Assembly: GCA_025359505.1 (NCBI GenBank)
Contig: JANYHH010000098.1
Location: 1-47,851 of the forward strand
Length of the DNA: 47,851 nucleotides
Direction of reading: 5' to 3'
Source of the DNA: Deinococcales bacterium
GTDB lineage: Bacteria > Deinococcota > Deinococci > Deinococcales > JAAFIG01
Of the stretch, positions 39,981-47,714 are shown in pieces (the stretch's first letter is position 1; each line of letters begins with the position of its first letter). A program made the translations under genes and the position numbers. The notes under the pieces are model-generated. The model made no database searches. It was not told the origin of the DNA and saw nothing but the letters and a program-made list of their open reading frames with translations.

Positions 39981-40997
39981 TTAGGTCACAGACTCGAGCC
40001 GTTTGAGGGCTTTACGAGCGATTTCAACATTTTCGTGATGATCCCACGTCTCGAACGCTGGTTTTGGATTAGCCTTTGCATTGCGTGCCAGCAGCTCGAG
40101 CACCGATCTCGGAATGGCTGGATTCTTCACCAGCATCGAGCGCACGTATGGGTGCGGGTGCTGAGCAAAGCTCATGTAAAGGCTTTCAGGTAAATCTGGC
40201 ATGGTTGCCATGCCCATCATCACGGTCATATCGGGATCGTCGGCAAATCCCAACAGCACGGATCGCGGCGTGTTGGGATTTTTGACAATGCACAAACGCA
40301 CCATCGGGATCGGGTGCGTTGCAAAACGCTCGAGCCAAAGACTAGGCAGATCGCGGCGGCGAACGATGTCTAATGGATCAAACCAGTAGTCCAGCAAGTT
40401 AAGCTGCTGGTACATCGTCTCGAGCTTTGCCGTCAGCGCGTCGGGCGCGAGGGCGCGGTTGCAGAGGGCAGGCCGGGCAACCATCGGATCCGCGTCATCA
40501 AGCAAGCTCTCGATAATGCTGGACACCGTGGCGTGTTGCGCCACGTTCATCCGCGTGTGCCAACTCGAGTCCTTCGCCGCACGTTCAAACAAGCGCGTCG
40601 TGTCCCATTGAAAGCGGTCGCTGCGCTCGATCAGCAACGACCGCGTATACGGCGAAATATCGTCCAGTAATTGCAGCGCGACTGTCTCGGAAATCTGCGC
40701 CGACTCCGCCACGGCGTAGCGCACGCTATCGTGGCGATGCCGCGCCAGCCGCTCGATCAGGTGCGGCGGTGTGTTCGGGTGCTTGGCAAGCGCTCTGAGC
40801 AGACCCAATCTCCTCGAGCGTCCCAAATGCTCGAGCGTCGCCGATGAGGTATTCGGGTTGCCCGCGACCGCGAGTTGCACGCTCGAGTCAGGATGCCGAG
40901 ACAGTTCCTCGAGCCGTAGCGCGTCTGTTTTCGCGTTGCTCACCTCTATTTCCAGCAATTCAACCTCGCGCACAACCACCCCCTCGAGTTCGCTCAT
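39981..40997 (-). CDS. Leucine-rich-repeat-variant (LRV) protein
   Basis: 338 residues of about 24-residue repeats: HPDSSVQLAVAGNPNTSSATLEHL, ALAKHPNTPPHLIERLA and HPIPMVRLCIVKNPNTPRSVLLG fragments show the LRV consensus HPxxxVRxxVAxNPxTPxxxLxxLA. LRV solenoids are built from alternating helices and are likely protein- or nucleic-acid-binding platforms. No signal peptide, so cytosolic. The start at 40997 overlaps the stop of the upstream receptor gene (ATGA), so it is translated together with it. It lies between two paralogous receptor genes. An earlier start would run inside the receptor gene. Confidence 0.85.
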   Translation of the reverse strand: MSELEGVVVREVELLEIEVSNAKTDALRLEELSRHPDSSVQLAVAGNPNTSSATLEHLGRSRRLGLLRALAKHPNTPPHLIERLARHRHDSVRYAVAESAQISETVALQLLDDISPYTRSLLIERSDRFQWDTTRLFERAAKDSSWHTRMNVAQHATVSSIIESLLDDADPMVARPALCNRALAPDALTAKLETMYQQLNLLDYWFDPLDIVRRRDLPSLWLERFATHPIPMVRLCIVKNPNTPRSVLLGFADDPDMTVMMGMATMPDLPESLYMSFAQHPHPYVRSMLVKNPAIPRSVLELLARNAKANPKPAFETWDHHENVEIARKALKRLESVT

Positions 40998-42400
40998 TTC
41001 GCGTACCCAACCGCTTGAAAGACCAACTTGCCGCTCGCGTTGCGTTTGACCGCAATCGCCACCCACGGCCGCCCGATCACATCACCGTTCGCGTCAAAAC
41101 GCACCGGCGCGGTCACCCCAACGCTCGGCGTGACCCGCATCGTCTCGAGGGCAGCGCGGACATCCGCGCCTGATTTGAGTTGCTTGGCGCGGCGCAAGGC
41201 TTCAATCAGTGTGCGGGTCGCGTCATACGCCTGCACCGCGTTGGCGTTCGGTGTGCCGCCCCCGAACAGCGAAGAGAACTGCGCCGTGAAGCGCTTGGAG
41301 TTGGCGTCGGTCAATGTGCTGTGCCAGAAGCTCGTGACGATCACGCCTTCCACAGCGTTCCCGCCCTGCGCGATCAAATCCTGCCCGTATGCGCCGTCCC
41401 CAGCGAAGATGGCTTTTCCAAAACCTTTCTCCAACTTGGCGACAGCCGCGACATCGTTGGTGTAACCCGCGACGAAAATCGCGTCCACAGCGTAATTGCC
41501 AACCTTCGCTACGGTGTAGCTGTTCAGCGTGAACGGCGTATCGCTCGTTACCAGCCCAATTTTCACAGCTTCGGTCTTAAAAGATGCCGCCAAGCCGCTC
41601 GAGTACGCGTCATCGGCATCGAACAGCACCGCCACGCTCTTTTGTCCTCTGGCCAGCACCAACCGCGCCAGTGACGCGCCCTGCGTGGTGTCCGACGGGG
41701 CGACGCGGTAAATGTTGGGGCCCGCGTCGCTGATGCGCGGGTTGGTCGCGGCCGGCGCGATGATGACGTTGCTGGAATTGTTGTAAATCGGCGCAGCCGC
41801 CAGCAAGGTGCTGCTCGAGTACGGCCCGATCACGCCCCAGATCAGTTTGTCTTTGGCGAAGAGTGAAGCGACTTTGATCGCCTCGGCGCGGTCGCCCGCG
41901 TCGTTCAGCACTCGCACTTTGATGCGGTTGACTTCAGTGCCGCGCTGGAAGCCGCCGCTCGAGTTGACTTGCCGCACCGCCAGCAGCACGCCTTGCAGGA
42001 AGGCCTCACCGACTTGCTTGAGCGCCCCGGTCAGCGGTGCGCTGACGCCAATCGTGTACGAGCCGCTGTTACTCAAGTCCACAATCGCGTTTTCGCGGAT
42101 CAAACCGATCAGTGCGTCCGTTGGGTTGCGGCGCAGCCACGCGTCGCTCGCCGTCAGGCCTTCGGCGTAATTCTTAGCGTTCATCAACTGGAGAATTTTC
42201 TTTGGCTCTGATTTCACGACGAAATCAATTGGCTCGAGGGCTGAGTTATCAGTCGTGGTCGTCGTGACTGCTGGCGGCGCGGCCGGACTGGCGACGGGCT
42301 GAATTCCCGGCAGCGCGACACGCCCCTGCTGGTACTGATCCCAGACGAAGTATCCAACCAGCAGCATCACCAGCAGCGGCACGATGACTCGAGCATTCAT
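40994..42400 (-). CDS. Membrane-anchored Leu/Ile/Val-binding-type receptor, paralogue 2
   Basis: 468 residues with the same plan as the gene at 38339-39892: anchor helix (VIVPLLVMLLVGYFVW), short spacer, helical hairpin with AKNYAEGLTASDAWLRRNPTDAL (about 74-96), and a Peripla_BP_6 domain (YTIGVSAPLTGALKQVG, AVRQVNSSGGFQRG, VIGPYSSSTLLAA, VQAYDATRTLIEALRR). The spacer is much shorter than in the paralogue. Stop overlaps the LRV protein start. TACAGT five bases before the ATG. No transporter membrane genes nearby. Ligand unknown. Confidence 0.88.
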   Translation of the reverse strand: MNARVIVPLLVMLLVGYFVWDQYQQGRVALPGIQPVASPAAPPAVTTTTTDNSALEPIDFVVKSEPKKILQLMNAKNYAEGLTASDAWLRRNPTDALIGLIRENAIVDLSNSGSYTIGVSAPLTGALKQVGEAFLQGVLLAVRQVNSSGGFQRGTEVNRIKVRVLNDAGDRAEAIKVASLFAKDKLIWGVIGPYSSSTLLAAAPIYNNSSNVIIAPAATNPRISDAGPNIYRVAPSDTTQGASLARLVLARGQKSVAVLFDADDAYSSGLAASFKTEAVKIGLVTSDTPFTLNSYTVAKVGNYAVDAIFVAGYTNDVAAVAKLEKGFGKAIFAGDGAYGQDLIAQGGNAVEGVIVTSFWHSTLTDANSKRFTAQFSSLFGGGTPNANAVQAYDATRTLIEALRRAKQLKSGADVRAALETMRVTPSVGVTAPVRFDANGDVIGRPWVAIAVKRNASGKLVFQAVGYAK

Positions 42401-42455
42401 GCGCTACTGTACGAGATTTGAGCCGCCAGAGTTGCGCGTGATAGCGTCTGTGGCG

Positions 42456-43235
42456 ATGACTGACCTGAGCAAGTATCTCGAGGTGGCGATTGACGCTGGA
42501 TTTCACGCAGGCAAGCGCACACTGGCGTATTGGAGTGCGGGCGTGGAAGTGGAAACCAAGTCCGACAACACGCCCGTGACGATTGCCGACCGCGAAGCCG
42601 AACTGATCATCCGAGAGCGCATCAAGCACGCCTTTCCTACGCACAGCATCCTCGGTGAAGAGGCGGGACTCGAGGAAGGTGATAACAAAGATTTCAAATG
42701 GATCATCGACCCGATTGACGGCACGAAAACCTTCGTGCGCGGCGTGCCGCTCTACGGTTGCTTGATCGGATTGGAAATCGAGGGCGTGGCAGCGGTCGGC
42801 GTGCTGTACCTGCCCGCGACGGATGAAATGCTGTACGCCAGTCTGGGCGGCGGCGCGTACCTGAATGGGCGCAAGTCACGCGTCTCGAGTACCGCGAAAC
42901 TCGAGGAGGCAACGCTGCTGACGACCAGCAGTGAAAGTTGCCGCAAGCGCGGCGGCGCGTATGACGAGCTGGCAGCTCGAGTCAAACTGGTGCGCGGCTG
43001 GGGCGATTGCTACGGCTACATGATGGTAGCGACGGGCCGAGCGGACATCATGCTGGACGCAGGCATGAACGTCTGGGATTGCGCCCCGATGCTGCCGATA
43101 TTAAAAGAGGCGGGCGGGCGGTTCACGGACTGGGTGGGCAATGCGACGATTTACGGACGCGACGCGGTGGGCAGCAACGGCGCGTTGCACGACGCGGTGC
43201 TCGAGGTGCTACGACCAGATGTGGTGCTGCGATAG
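42456..43235 (+). CDS. hisN: Inositol-monophosphatase family, histidinol-phosphatase-like
   Basis: 259 residues of the IMPase fold: GEEAG (about 67-71), the metal motif WIIDPIDGTKTFVRG (about 82-96) and WDCAPMLPILKEAGG. The ending VGSNGALHDAVLEVL and the overall length are closest to the HisN (histidinol-phosphatase) branch, which makes L-histidinol in histidine synthesis; inositol monophosphatase or 3'-nucleotidase activity is possible. Mg-dependent. ATG 42456. It is divergent from the receptor genes, and its TAG abuts, without a spacer, the stop of the converging helicase gene. Confidence 0.85.
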   Translation: MTDLSKYLEVAIDAGFHAGKRTLAYWSAGVEVETKSDNTPVTIADREAELIIRERIKHAFPTHSILGEEAGLEEGDNKDFKWIIDPIDGTKTFVRGVPLYGCLIGLEIEGVAAVGVLYLPATDEMLYASLGGGAYLNGRKSRVSSTAKLEEATLLTTSSESCRKRGGAYDELAARVKLVRGWGDCYGYMMVATGRADIMLDAGMNVWDCAPMLPILKEAGGRFTDWVGNATIYGRDAVGSNGALHDAVLEVLRPDVVLR

Positions 43236-46200
43236 TTACACCAGCCACTCATAAGCAATCAACTCGATATTCTCTTCTTTCAGAAGTTTTACTGTGACCC
43301 TCTCAGGGTTTTGGGCACTATGCAAATGATTATCGATAAAGAACGCATCCAGCTCAAGCATCAAATCAGACACCTGAGCAATCTCGAGGATGCGTTGTAA
43401 CTCGGCATCTTTTTCAAAGGCAGTCAGTGACCGCTCCTCGAGTCCGCGCAGCAAGCGCTCATGCAATTCCGGATCAGTGATGTTTGATAACTCATTCAGG
43501 CGTTGATACAGGCGTTTGTTGATGCCTTTCAGCGGCGCTTTGAACGCGCTTCGCTTCACTTGTCCCTTGCTTTCTCTAACAATGTCCTGCATTGCCCGCT
43601 CGATATACCCAAAAATGCTGTAGCCGCTCGGATTTTCGGCCCGAGGTGTGACATCTCGCGTAGCCTGAATCAACTGATAAATCTGGCGTTTGACGGTGTT
43701 CACCGTCCCAACCGTCTCACCCTCGAGCGGGTAAACGCGCCACAGCACGCGGTCATCTGCTCTGAACGCCATGAACACCCCGCGCGCGCCGTGTGGGGCG
43801 TTACGGCTCGAGTGAATCCCGAGTGGAAGATCTTTGACGTACTCCTCACCGAATTTTAAGAGAGCTTCAATCAGTGGCAAGCGCATCTCGTCAGCGGCCG
43901 TCAACTCGTTGTCAGACTCGAGGTCATCGAGTAAGGATGCGTCATCGCCGCGCAAGCGCCGCAAATCATCGAGCGATTTGCCGCTGACGATTTCGCCTAG
44001 CACACTCGCATCCAGACCCACCGTGCGGTCAATTGCGGAGATTCGACGTTCTAAACGACCTACCAAGCCCAACAAATCCTCCAAGCCCTGCTCTGGGAAG
44101 ATGTTATGAATCTGTAACTCGGGGAATGGACTGCCCAAGCGATCAATGCGACCAGCGCGTTGGATCATCCGCACGGGATTCCAATGCAAATCCGCGTTCA
44201 TCAGCAAACCCGCATCCTGCAAGTTTTGTCCCTCGGAAAGCACATCGGTGCTGATCAAAATTTGGATGTCCTCACCTGGCAGCAGCGCTGGCGCTCCCTC
44301 TAAGCGGTTGCGTGGCGCGAAACGCCCGACCAAATCGGCTCGAGTTTTTGCGGGCGTTGCGCCCGTGACTACAGCAATCTTGGGTGTGCCAGCAGCTTCT
44401 AACCACGCCTCATCACGGGTCAGTCCATCAAACAAATACTGTGCAGTATCAGCAAAATACGTGAACAGCACGATCTTTTCACCGTTGATACGCGGCTCTA
44501 GGAGTCGCGCTTTGATCGCTTGCAACTTCGCATCACCCTGCCCAGACTCGAGCAATTGGCTGACCTTATCGCGCATCCAGTCAAGCGCCAAAGCATCCGA
44601 GCGCAAATCACCCTCCATACGGCTGATGTCGTACTCCAACTGTTTGACCACAGGCAAAGCTTCGAGCAAACGGTCGTAGCGCTCGAGAACTCCTTCAGAA
44701 TCGTCCTCAAAGTTCATCAGACGCATGACTTGCTCTACTTTTCGCTGCGTACCTGCATCAAGCAGTTTGCCCTGACCAAAAAACTCGTGGAAACGCGCTT
44801 GGAAGCGCTGTTGATTGTCAACGCTCATCTGAAAAGCGCGAATGCTGCTCTCTAAGCGCTTGAGGAAATTGGTTTTAAAAATGCCCGCCAACGCCTCGCG
44901 GCGATCCACCTCAATTTTATCCTGATTGCGTTTATAGCGCTCCAAGTTGTACGCGACCAAATGCAAGCGTTCGATACGCTCAATGAACCCTTCGTAAAAA
45001 CCACCAAATTGATCGAATAAACTGTACTCGAGGCGATGCAAGGTGCGCGTTGGAAAATGAATTTCAGCGCCGTTGATGATGATCTGCTCACCCTGCTCTT
45101 GGCGGCGGCGCACGTCTCGTCTCGAGCGGCGCACCATCGTATGCTCGACCAGATCAAAAAACTCAGTCGTGCCACGGGCAACGCCAATAAAAAAACTTTG
45201 TAGATTCGGGATGCCTTGCGCCACGTAATGATCCTCACGTCCCTTGGTCATCAAGCGCATCTGGTAATACAAATCAAAAATCGAGTTGTTGATCGGCGTG
45301 GCGGTCAGTAACGCTATTTTCTTATCGGGCTGACCCGACGAGATCACGCGCATCAGATTGCGATAACGGTTCGTGCTGGGCTTCCTGAAGTTATGGCTTT
45401 CATCCACCAGCACCAAATCAATATTGGTCAGTGCCTTCCAATCAAAATCCTCGCGTCCCAACTCCTCCATGGTGATGATCCTCGCTGGGATCGAGTAGCG
45501 TTCCAAGGCTGGCAACCACACCGCGTCACGTAATTGCGCTGGGCAGACGATGATCGCCTTGGGAATATGCCCCTTGCTGCGACGCGCCAACACAAACTCC
45601 TCTAAAATAGACAAGCCAATAAAAGTCTTTCCCAACCCGACCGCATCCGCGACCATCACCGCGCCGTGACGCTCTAGAAGCAGTCGTGCCAAGCGATATC
45701 CTTCCTGCTGGAAACTTGCCAAATCAAGCGCGGTCGCCGCGTCCGCAGTCCCAGCTACAGGGAGCGTATCGCGGTAATTTTCAAACAACACCTTGATAAA
45801 GACATCGAACGGTTGGTACTGATGCGCCCCGAACTTACTGCGCTCCAACGTTTCAATCAAATCCGCTTTGTGCTCCTCGGATCGCGCCCAGAACGGCTCG
45901 AACCAATCGCGGCGCAGCGCCTGCGTGACCCACTCGGATTTCTGCACCAGATTCAGCTCTGAGTTGTGCATCAATCCCGGAAAGGTGAAATTGCTCGAGC
46001 CGACAATCGCGGTGCGCTCAAAAATATAGGCTTTGGCGTGCAAAAAAGGATCGTCAAACAAACGCACTTCTACCGATTCGCGCTTCAAAAACGCGATCAG
46101 GTCATCGATCACGCGAGCGTTTTTGGCATCCAAACTCTCAGACTCCAAAGTTTCCTTGAGCAATTTGCGGTAGTACGATTGTAGGTTCAGTCCGACCCGT

Positions 46201-46409
46201 TTAGCTTTAACCTCGGGTTCAGAACCGATCATTAACCTGAATGCCTTCAGGTTCTGGAACGTCTCACCGATCACGCGCCAAATATCTGGGCTGAAGAAAC
46301 CCGTGGCGACATCGAGCCGCGTTTCTTGATATTCAGTGATGATTGACTCGAGGACGTGCGTGAGTTTGAACTTCTCGTTATCGGTAAAATCTGGGATTGG
46401 GGTCGGCAC
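43236..46409 (-). CDS. PLD-nuclease/SNF2-type helicase fusion (defence-associated)
   Basis: 1057 residues. N-terminal phospholipase-D-like nuclease domain with HAKAYIF (124-130) and GSSNFTFPG (138-146); a single PLD motif, so a dimer would be needed. Then superfamily 2 helicase motors: Walker A DAVGLGKT (255-262), DESH (336-339), LLTATPINNS, SEGQNLQ in STDVLSEGQNLQDAGL, and QRAGRIDRLG. The C-terminus (about 800-1057) is unassigned. Such fusions occur beside N6-adenine methyltransferases in restriction-like defence loci. GTG start at 46409. CTCGAG occurs only about once per 260 bp here. Convergent with hisN; downstream of the PIN toxin. Confidence 0.88.
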   Translation of the reverse strand: MPTPIPDFTDNEKFKLTHVLESIITEYQETRLDVATGFFSPDIWRVIGETFQNLKAFRLMIGSEPEVKAKRVGLNLQSYYRKLLKETLESESLDAKNARVIDDLIAFLKRESVEVRLFDDPFLHAKAYIFERTAIVGSSNFTFPGLMHNSELNLVQKSEWVTQALRRDWFEPFWARSEEHKADLIETLERSKFGAHQYQPFDVFIKVLFENYRDTLPVAGTADAATALDLASFQQEGYRLARLLLERHGAVMVADAVGLGKTFIGLSILEEFVLARRSKGHIPKAIIVCPAQLRDAVWLPALERYSIPARIITMEELGREDFDWKALTNIDLVLVDESHNFRKPSTNRYRNLMRVISSGQPDKKIALLTATPINNSIFDLYYQMRLMTKGREDHYVAQGIPNLQSFFIGVARGTTEFFDLVEHTMVRRSRRDVRRRQEQGEQIIINGAEIHFPTRTLHRLEYSLFDQFGGFYEGFIERIERLHLVAYNLERYKRNQDKIEVDRREALAGIFKTNFLKRLESSIRAFQMSVDNQQRFQARFHEFFGQGKLLDAGTQRKVEQVMRLMNFEDDSEGVLERYDRLLEALPVVKQLEYDISRMEGDLRSDALALDWMRDKVSQLLESGQGDAKLQAIKARLLEPRINGEKIVLFTYFADTAQYLFDGLTRDEAWLEAAGTPKIAVVTGATPAKTRADLVGRFAPRNRLEGAPALLPGEDIQILISTDVLSEGQNLQDAGLLMNADLHWNPVRMIQRAGRIDRLGSPFPELQIHNIFPEQGLEDLLGLVGRLERRISAIDRTVGLDASVLGEIVSGKSLDDLRRLRGDDASLLDDLESDNELTAADEMRLPLIEALLKFGEEYVKDLPLGIHSSRNAPHGARGVFMAFRADDRVLWRVYPLEGETVGTVNTVKRQIYQLIQATRDVTPRAENPSGYSIFGYIERAMQDIVRESKGQVKRSAFKAPLKGINKRLYQRLNELSNITDPELHERLLRGLEERSLTAFEKDAELQRILEIAQVSDLMLELDAFFIDNHLHSAQNPERVTVKLLKEENIELIAYEWLV

Positions 46410-46462
46410 GGTGATGCACAGTCTAGCTGCATGGGCGGCTCTGTTCGCGTCCCTGCGTCACG

Positions 46463-47023
46463 TCAAATTTCGGCGATGTGCATCACCAACCGTTCAGCGC
46501 AGCGTGGCACGCCATGACGAGCGAACTGCGCGAGGAAATCATTGGCACTCAAGGCTGGGTTTTTCAGTTGCGTCCGTTGCTGACGCAAGGCCTTCAGCAG
46601 CCCCTCGAGTTGCGTGTCAATCAATCCAAGGAGGGCATCGTCTGGGTGCATGGCTTTAACGTTGTGAGGCTCGAGCGCCGCGTTGGGAAAGTCGCTGAGG
46701 TTGAACGTCACGATTCCCTCGGCGCGGCATTGAATCGCGGCTGCCATCACGTGGCGATCATCGGGGTCGGGCATTGAGAGTTGGTCAATCAAATCCTCAA
46801 AACCCGTGACGAGTGCCGCGCCCGCGTGATAATCCATCAATTCGACAATTCGCGCCCATTGCTGCGGCGTTGACGTTGGATGGTTTTTCTGGGCGTTGCG
46901 CGTCCATTCCTCATGGATTTGATGTGTCCACCGCGCATCAATGACTTCCTCTAAGGTCAAACGCATCCACAGGTCACGCAAAAAAGCGGAGTACAGCACG
47001 CACGCATCGAGAACAACCGTCAA
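46463..47023 (-). CDS. PIN-domain toxin (VapC-like)
   Basis: 186 residues. PIN acidic residues: Asp6 in VVLDACVLY, the Glu/Asp cluster RHVMAAA in MPDPDDRHVMAAAIQ and Asp in VTFNLSDFP. PIN toxins cut RNA, often tRNA. TTG start overlaps the antitoxin stop (TTGA). Next to it, in operon order, are an HTH antitoxin upstream and the helicase downstream. The whole set is minus strand. Target RNA unknown. Confidence 0.88.
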   Translation of the reverse strand: MTVVLDACVLYSAFLRDLWMRLTLEEVIDARWTHQIHEEWTRNAQKNHPTSTPQQWARIVELMDYHAGAALVTGFEDLIDQLSMPDPDDRHVMAAAIQCRAEGIVTFNLSDFPNAALEPHNVKAMHPDDALLGLIDTQLEGLLKALRQQRTQLKNPALSANDFLAQFARHGVPRCAERLVMHIAEI

Positions 47024-47415
47024 GCGTACAACCCCATGTCCTGCTGGAGTTGGCTGAGTTCGTTCAGAGCTGCCTCTCTGAGCTGCCGTTTATAGCTTTC
47101 GACATCCGAGCGCTGCACGCGACGTTGATTACCGACCTTATGAAACGGGATGTGTCCATTCTCGAGTAATTTGACGAGATGCGGTCTCGAGATGCCTAGA
47201 CTATCGGCTGCTTGTTGCGTGGTCAGGTCTTCATTCAGTCGCACGACCTGTATGGCTTCGCCTCTGGAGAAATGCAGCAGCACGTCTTGAATGGCTTGCG
47301 CGATGGCGCTGTCTGACTTGAGTGGCGGCAGGTTGATGTGATCTGCGCTGGAGGCTTGCAGGCTTTGCTGTGCGAGGGTCGCGTCGCTGGCTTTGGGTTT
47401 GAAGGTCTGGGTCAT
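47020..47415 (-). CDS. HTH (excisionase-type) antitoxin
   Basis: 131 residues with an excisionase/MerR-like helix-turn-helix: LTTQQAADSLGISRPHLVKLLENGHIPFHKVGNQRRVQRSDVESY (about 65-110, seen in pieces), the HTH_17 pattern. The last residues (ELSQLQQDMGLYA) probably bind the PIN toxin. The ATG has TAAGCT six bases upstream and GAGG next to it. Two TACTCGAAA direct repeats overlap the promoter, an expected place for autoregulation. Confidence 0.88.
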   Translation of the reverse strand: MTQTFKPKASDATLAQQSLQASSADHINLPPLKSDSAIAQAIQDVLLHFSRGEAIQVVRLNEDLTTQQAADSLGISRPHLVKLLENGHIPFHKVGNQRRVQRSDVESYKRQLREAALNELSQLQQDMGLYA

Positions 47416-47425
47416 GACCTCAGCT

Positions 47426-47443
47426 TACTCGAAATACTCGAAA
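47426..47443 (-). promoter_or_regulatory. Tandem 9-bp direct repeats at the antitoxin promoter
   Basis: TACTCGAAA twice in a row (47426-47434, 47435-47443) next to the TAAGCT -10 hexamer (47427-47422) of the antitoxin gene. Position and repeat form suggest operator half-sites for the HTH antitoxin. Confidence 0.5.
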
Positions 47444-47467
47444 CGAATCTGAGCGTGCGGTCACAAG

Positions 47468-47714
47468 CTATTCGTCATCCAGCAGCAAATCGGCGTCCGT
47501 ATCAGGCTGCAACGCCGCGCCAGCCGTGTGCGCTTCCACGAGCGCGATTTCATCAGCCGTCAATCCGTACATCTGATAAACGACTGCGTTCAACTCTGCC
47601 ATTCTCGAGTCATCGGTGATGCTCTCGAGGATCGCTTGCTGCTGCGGATTGGGTTGGACAATGGGCAATCTTTTCAAATAAGCAGTTTTATAGCGAAACG
47701 AACTGCCTTGCCTA
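47468..47714 (-). pseudogene. C-terminal stub of an N6-adenine DNA methyltransferase / type II RM enzyme
   Basis: The frame encodes YKTAYLKRLPIVQPNPQQQAILESI split across the target-recognition tail, then MYGLTADEIALVEAH and an acidic end. This matches the TaqI-like specificity domain and C-terminus of Eco57I-type methylases. The N-terminal catalytic part is missing: reading back, the frame runs into insertion-sequence DNA at about 47715. The stub keeps its normal stop codon. The rest of the gene may lie beyond the insertion, outside this window, or be lost. Confidence 0.6.

Noticed and set aside
38558..40006. 482-residue open frame on the plus strand
   Set aside because: It is antisense to the receptor gene, His/Arg/Gly-rich without domain features, and arises from the third-position GC of the real gene.
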